Assembly (NCBI GenBank): GCA_013360195.1
Contig: JABWCQ010000003.1
Location: 1-64,000, forward strand
DNA: 64,000 nt
From: a bacterium
GTDB taxonomy: Bacteria; Electryoneota; RPQS01
Reading direction: 5' to 3'
The stretch's first letter is position 1. Every line of letters begins with the position of its first letter. Under the pieces are notes generated by a model. It was not told the DNA's origin and did not search any database. It was given only the letters and a program-made list of their open reading frames with translations. Positions 60,789 through 64,000 of the stretch are shown one piece after another. Made by a program: the position numbers and the translations under genes.

Positions 60789-61739
60789 TTATCCCACTAC
60801 TTTTCTGCGAAACTCACCTGCACGGCGAACAAACGCCGGTGCATCCATCAATATCACACCGATAATCACAAGCAGTCCTCCTATGACTAGCGGCCACCCT
60901 ATGACCTCCCCAACGAAAAAAGACGACAGAAACGTTGCGACAACCGGCTGCGGTGTAGTCAATATGGCAACTTGCGACGGGTCAATCTTTGACAGAATCC
61001 GATACCAGACAATATAGGCAACGACGGTGAGAAGGAGACCGGAGTACAACGCCCCGCCCCATCCGATCCATGTGATTCCAGAGTAATCCTGATGAACGGC
61101 AGAGGTAATCAAAAAGGGAAGACTGATGACTGTTCCGACAATAAGCAGTACACATGTTGCCGGAACAGCGCCATACTTAATGACGAGCGGCTTGCCCAGA
61201 ACAGTGTAAGTTGCCCATGCGAGCACGGCGGCAAAAATCAGGACGTCACCGGTGAACACGGATGAGTTGACATCAAACTGACCTCCGCGTGTAACAACCA
61301 GTGCCAGTCCCGATAATGAGACAGCAATGGCCAGAACCTTGTGCCGCATAATCCGTTCATAACCTAGCGCGGCTGAAAGAAACAAAGCAAACACCGCAGT
61401 TGTACCGTAAAGCAGCGACGCATGGGAAGGAACGGTCATGCTCATTCCGTAGAGGTAGATTAGTTGATTGACCGGGACGGCGACGGCTGCAAGCAAGATG
61501 ACGCGAGTCCAATCGCGTTTCTCTATTTTGGGCCATGCACTTGCCCACTTTGTCAGGAGTAAAAGACCAATCAATCCGATTATCAATCTCCAGAATCCGA
61601 AGGCCAATGGATGGAATTCTCGGAGAGCCAGCTTATTCACAACGTACCCACCACCTGTCAAGGTAATGTGGACTCCCATTAAGCCGAGCAATGACAACCG
61701 GCCATTGGCGTGTACCGGTTTGCTAGACGAAGAGTCCAA
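60789..61739 (-). CDS. EamA-family (DMT) transporter
   Basis: The 316-residue inner-membrane protein has ten helices in two EamA repeats (FGFWRLIIGLIGLLLL, TTAVFALFLSAALGYERI; then ALYSGLLLTVVAYIVWYRIL, TTPQPVVATFLSSFFVGEVI). EamA members mostly export metabolites or amino acids; the substrate cannot be inferred. It overlaps the HAD phosphatase gene by 17 nt. Confidence 0.9.
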   Translation of the reverse strand: MDSSSSKPVHANGRLSLLGLMGVHITLTGGGYVVNKLALREFHPLAFGFWRLIIGLIGLLLLTKWASAWPKIEKRDWTRVILLAAVAVPVNQLIYLYGMSMTVPSHASLLYGTTAVFALFLSAALGYERIMRHKVLAIAVSLSGLALVVTRGGQFDVNSSVFTGDVLIFAAVLAWATYTVLGKPLVIKYGAVPATCVLLIVGTVISLPFLITSAVHQDYSGITWIGWGGALYSGLLLTVVAYIVWYRILSKIDPSQVAILTTPQPVVATFLSSFFVGEVIGWPLVIGGLLVIIGVILMDAPAFVRRAGEFRRKVVG

Positions 61740-62415
61740 GAATCTCCTGCGTATCGCTCAGATTTTCAACGACGGCGTCGGCACCTGTCTGCCGCAACAT
61801 TTCAATAGAGTACTTCCCGCCTGTTGCCACCGCGAGGCTTCTCAGACCGGCCAGGCGCGCGCCCTCAACGTCAAACGCGGTGTCCCCAATTACCCAAGTC
61901 ATTTCAGGTTCAAAATTATATTTGTAATGCTGCGCGGCTTCGGCTACGGCGTCCCTCATGATCAGATACCGTTCTTCGTGGATGTCCCCGAAACCTCCGA
62001 CTGGAAAGTACTTGTTCAACCCAAAGTGTCCGATTTTGGCACGCGCCCCTGGCTCCATATTTCCAGTCCCAAGCGCCAAGGCGAATTCAGTTGGCTTGGA
62101 CCGCAAAGAGTCAAGCAGTTCTCGTACCCCTGCATGCACTTTTGCCCGCGGGCTTGACGAAATTGCCTCGGGCAGGTGCGCCAGATACCTAGGTTTGAAC
62201 TCATCGTAACCTTGTCGCCAGTCACCTCTCAGTCCCGTGCGTTCAAAGCATTCCCTGAAAATCAGTGGGTCAGTCCGGCCATGCATGGAGAGTCCTTCGG
62301 TAACCGGTTCGCGGCCGAAAACCTCAAGGAATGCTTTGGAGTATGCTCGATACGTTGCGCCGTCCAAACTAGTCAGGGTGCCGTCTATGTCGAAAATTAG
62401 CAGTTTCATATGCAT
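61723..62415 (-). CDS. HAD-superfamily hydrolase (phosphoglycolate phosphatase-like)
   Basis: The 230-residue phosphatase has motif I LLIFDIDGTLTSLDGA with the nucleophile Asp, motif II in LALGTGNMEPGA (Thr), motif III Lys in the RAKIGHFGL region and motif IV VIGDTAFDVEGARLAG. The helical cap lies between (residues about 20-85), as in type I HADs such as Gph. MHMKLLIF starts at 62415; ATG 62409 is also possible. It is the first gene of a long minus-strand operon and is divergent from the aldo/keto reductase. Confidence 0.92.
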   Translation of the reverse strand: MHMKLLIFDIDGTLTSLDGATYRAYSKAFLEVFGREPVTEGLSMHGRTDPLIFRECFERTGLRGDWRQGYDEFKPRYLAHLPEAISSSPRAKVHAGVRELLDSLRSKPTEFALALGTGNMEPGARAKIGHFGLNKYFPVGGFGDIHEERYLIMRDAVAEAAQHYKYNFEPEMTWVIGDTAFDVEGARLAGLRSLAVATGGKYSIEMLRQTGADAVVENLSDTQEILGLFV

Positions 62416-62469
62416 TGCTGTTAATTTAAGCTAAGCCAACGGGATAATCAAGGAGAAAACTCCTGGCGC

Positions 62470-62498
62470 TTGCTTATCATGTAATTCACGGTTATCTT
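62470..62498 (+). promoter_or_regulatory. putative promoter of the aldo/keto reductase gene
   Basis: TTGCTT (62470-62475) and TATCTT (62493-62498) are 17 bp apart. A start near 62505 leaves about 18 nt with GAAGGAG before the TTG start. The -35 box is weak. Confidence 0.4.
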
Positions 62499-62522
62499 GC
62501 ACAAAATCATGAAGGAGTCATC

Positions 62523-63524
62523 TTGAAGCTTGCAAATCTGGGCAAGACGGGCGTCAGAATAAGCCGTGTTTGTCTAGGTACCATGACCTTTGGGCATCCG
62601 GAATACGGATGCGAGTTTGATGAGGCGCGGAGCATCGTCGATGCCTACATTGATGCGGGCGGGAATTTCATCGACACAGCCGATGTGTACGCAAAGGGGC
62701 AATCTGAAGAATACCTTGGACGCATTCTGGGGGCCCGCCGGAAGGACGTGATTCTGGCTTCCAAAGGCTTCTGGGCGGTAGAACCCGGACCAAACAACTG
62801 TGGCGCAACGAGAAAGCATCTGGTAGATGCATGCGAAGCCTCACTGCGTCGGCTCAAGACAGATTTTTTGGATCTCTATTACGTCCACATTTGGGACCCG
62901 ATTACACCACTTGACGAGACCTTAAGCGCTCTCAATTCACTGGTAGAGCACGGTAAGGTCAGATATATTGGGGCAAGCGACTATTTCGGCTGGCAATTCA
63001 GTGAAGCAATTGGCCTCTCACGGCTGCGTAATTGGCATTCTTTTGTTGTACATCAGGCTGAATACTCAGTGCTGGCACGGGATATTGAAATTGAGATTGT
63101 CCCTTCAGCTTCCCACAATGGTGCCGGCATAATTGGCTGGTCACCTTTGGCAGGCGGCCTGTTGACGGGCAAGTATTTCACAAGTCCTCTCGGACGGTTC
63201 AGCAGCGGTGATGCCGGCAGGTGGTGGGGTGATCGGTTCGGGAATGAGGCAAACTACCGAGCAGTCGCCGAGCATAATCGCATTGCATCGAGCATTGGCG
63301 TTTCTCCGGTTAGTTTGGCAATTGCATTCACCTTGAAGCCGGAGTGGATGACATCGACAATAATTGGAGTTCGTACAGTTGATCAGTTAAGTGCAAACTT
63401 GGCGGGAGAATCTCTGGAAATTGATGAAACTGTATATGCAGACTTGCTGTCTATCAAACCTCCATACCGGCAGTTTCCATCTGCAATGCAGGAAAATGCC
63501 CTTAAACTTCGACAAAAATACTGA
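62523..63524 (+). CDS. aldo/keto reductase
   Basis: The 333-residue TIM-barrel enzyme starts with TTG 62523 behind GAAGGAG. The catalytic set is visible: Asp in GNFIDTADVYAKGQSEEYLG, Tyr in the same DVYAKG block, Lys in ILASKGFW and His in LYYVHIWDP. The NADPH-binding end (SIGVSPVSLAIAFTL, TSTIIGVRTVDQLSANL) follows. It belongs to the YajO/Tas-like group; the carbonyl substrate is unknown. Confidence 0.93.
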   Translation: MKLANLGKTGVRISRVCLGTMTFGHPEYGCEFDEARSIVDAYIDAGGNFIDTADVYAKGQSEEYLGRILGARRKDVILASKGFWAVEPGPNNCGATRKHLVDACEASLRRLKTDFLDLYYVHIWDPITPLDETLSALNSLVEHGKVRYIGASDYFGWQFSEAIGLSRLRNWHSFVVHQAEYSVLARDIEIEIVPSASHNGAGIIGWSPLAGGLLTGKYFTSPLGRFSSGDAGRWWGDRFGNEANYRAVAEHNRIASSIGVSPVSLAIAFTLKPEWMTSTIIGVRTVDQLSANLAGESLEIDETVYADLLSIKPPYRQFPSAMQENALKLRQKY

Positions 63525-63600
63525 TAGTAACCGAATGGACTGGTCTGCTTGAGTACCGGAAAACCTCAAGCAGGCTTCACAAAGGAAAGGAAAACCGGAC

Positions 63601-64000
63601 ATGCCTCTAATACTCAGTTTGTTGCTGATAGCTGTTTCTGTCCATGCCGCCGACACTTACGTAAATGGCCAACTGCATCGGGATTTTAACCGAGAGGTGT
63701 TCACCTCCACCGTGGAAGTTTGGAGTGGTGACAGAATCGGTTCAACATTCTTCTTTGCCGACTTTGATTTTGGTTCGAGCGGACAGGAGCAGTCGTATTT
63801 TGAGGTTTCAAGGCATTTTGAGTTAATGAGGCCACAGAAACTCGGACATTTGAACGCATCAGTGCAGTTCAACGATGGCGTAACGCCGTCAGACGGTTAT
63901 TCGGGCAAGCTGATTCCTCGTACGCTTCTCGCTGGTCTGGCCTTGACGGAACTGAAGTCGGGGAATGCAGTATTTGAACTCCAAATTCTTGCAAGACAAG
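63601..64000 (+). CDS. Tsx/DUF5020-like outer-membrane protein, partial
   Basis: The reading frame starts at ATG 63601 after AAAGGAAAGGAA and runs off the window end (133 codons). The signal peptide is MPLILSLLLIAVSVHA. The mature part reads ADTYVNGQLHRDFNREVFTS, TVEVWSGDRIGSTFFFADFD and later YFEVSRHFELMRPQKLGHLN, a pattern of amphipathic strands like the DUF5020/nucleoside-specific channel (Tsx-like) barrels of Bacteroidetes. The function might be nutrient uptake across the outer membrane. The end is missing, so barrel size is unknown. A stem-loop in the gap before it (63545-63573) has no T-run. Confidence 0.65.
   Translation, partial: MPLILSLLLIAVSVHAADTYVNGQLHRDFNREVFTSTVEVWSGDRIGSTFFFADFDFGSSGQEQSYFEVSRHFELMRPQKLGHLNASVQFNDGVTPSDGYSGKLIPRTLLAGLALTELKSGNAVFELQILARQ

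Noticed and set aside
63545-63573. Terminator after the aldo/keto reductase gene
   Set aside because: A CTGCTTGAG/CTCAAGCAG stem is present but no T-run follows, so it is not a convincing intrinsic terminator.

Overview
This window looks like a chromosomal segment of a Gram-negative bacterium of the Fibrobacteres-Chlorobi-Bacteroidetes (FCB) superphylum, probably one of its little-cultivated lineages (Zixibacteria, KSB1, Calditrichota or similar). Four large secreted proteins end in a type IX secretion (T9SS) sorting domain with an NPFN motif and a C-terminal KMLLLK or KVLYLK. Other pointers are many lipoproteins, a Tsx/DUF5020-like outer-membrane protein, and promoters of the TTGACN / 17 bp / TATNNT type. 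The lineage is inferred from domain content; no phylogeny was run. I saw no rRNA, tRNA, CRISPR array, prophage or insertion sequence.

Region 1 (1-5070, minus strand) is a respiratory operon. It encodes a tetraheme cytochrome c554-like protein, a Tat-exported protein with four Fe-S clusters, an NrfD/HmcC membrane subunit, a 40-residue HmcD-like membrane peptide, a 13-CXXCH cytochrome and a further multiheme cytochrome cut by the window edge. It resembles the Hmc/Cbc type of quinone-to-periplasm electron conduit. A 17-bp-spaced promoter with a perfect 19-bp palindrome just upstream suggests activator control. Region 2 (5290-17500) holds secreted proteins: a beta-helix T9SS protein and a Cys-rich protein behind a promoter whose spacer contains a G11 tract (a phase-variation candidate), a VWA-domain T9SS protein, a decayed T9SS remnant, a subtilase and an alpha/beta hydrolase.

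Region 3 (17513-27130, minus) has an NmrA-type protein, thioredoxin, a TlpA-like lipoprotein and a complete trpEGDCFBA-aroF operon. The operon is preceded by a consensus promoter, a leader peptide with two Trp codons and a four-segment attenuator. Region 4 (27321-37061) contains two more T9SS proteins, one of them PNGase F-like. It also has a cell-envelope cluster of two L,D-transpeptidases and a helical lipoprotein ending in KKK, which may work like Braun's lipoprotein, next to an apparently autoregulated TetR gene.

Region 5 (37227-47420, plus) is hrcA-grpE-dnaJ, a ComEA-like HhH protein, rsmD, a Nudix hydrolase, an antiporter, two small lipoproteins, an aminotransferase, an FmdB zinc ribbon and an FAD-linked oxidoreductase. 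Region 6 (47437-64000) has citrate synthase, RmuC, an SprT-like protease, OsmC, a full-length DsbD with a second thioredoxin, then a long minus-strand series (HAD phosphatase, EamA transporter, DJ-1/PfpI, PolX, GAF/fRMsr, phosphohexomutase, GlgC, pyrimidine phosphorylase, Lys-rich protein), and finally an aldo/keto reductase and a truncated outer-membrane protein. The thiol-redox genes (two thioredoxins, TlpA, DsbD) fit a secretome rich in cysteine and c-type haem.
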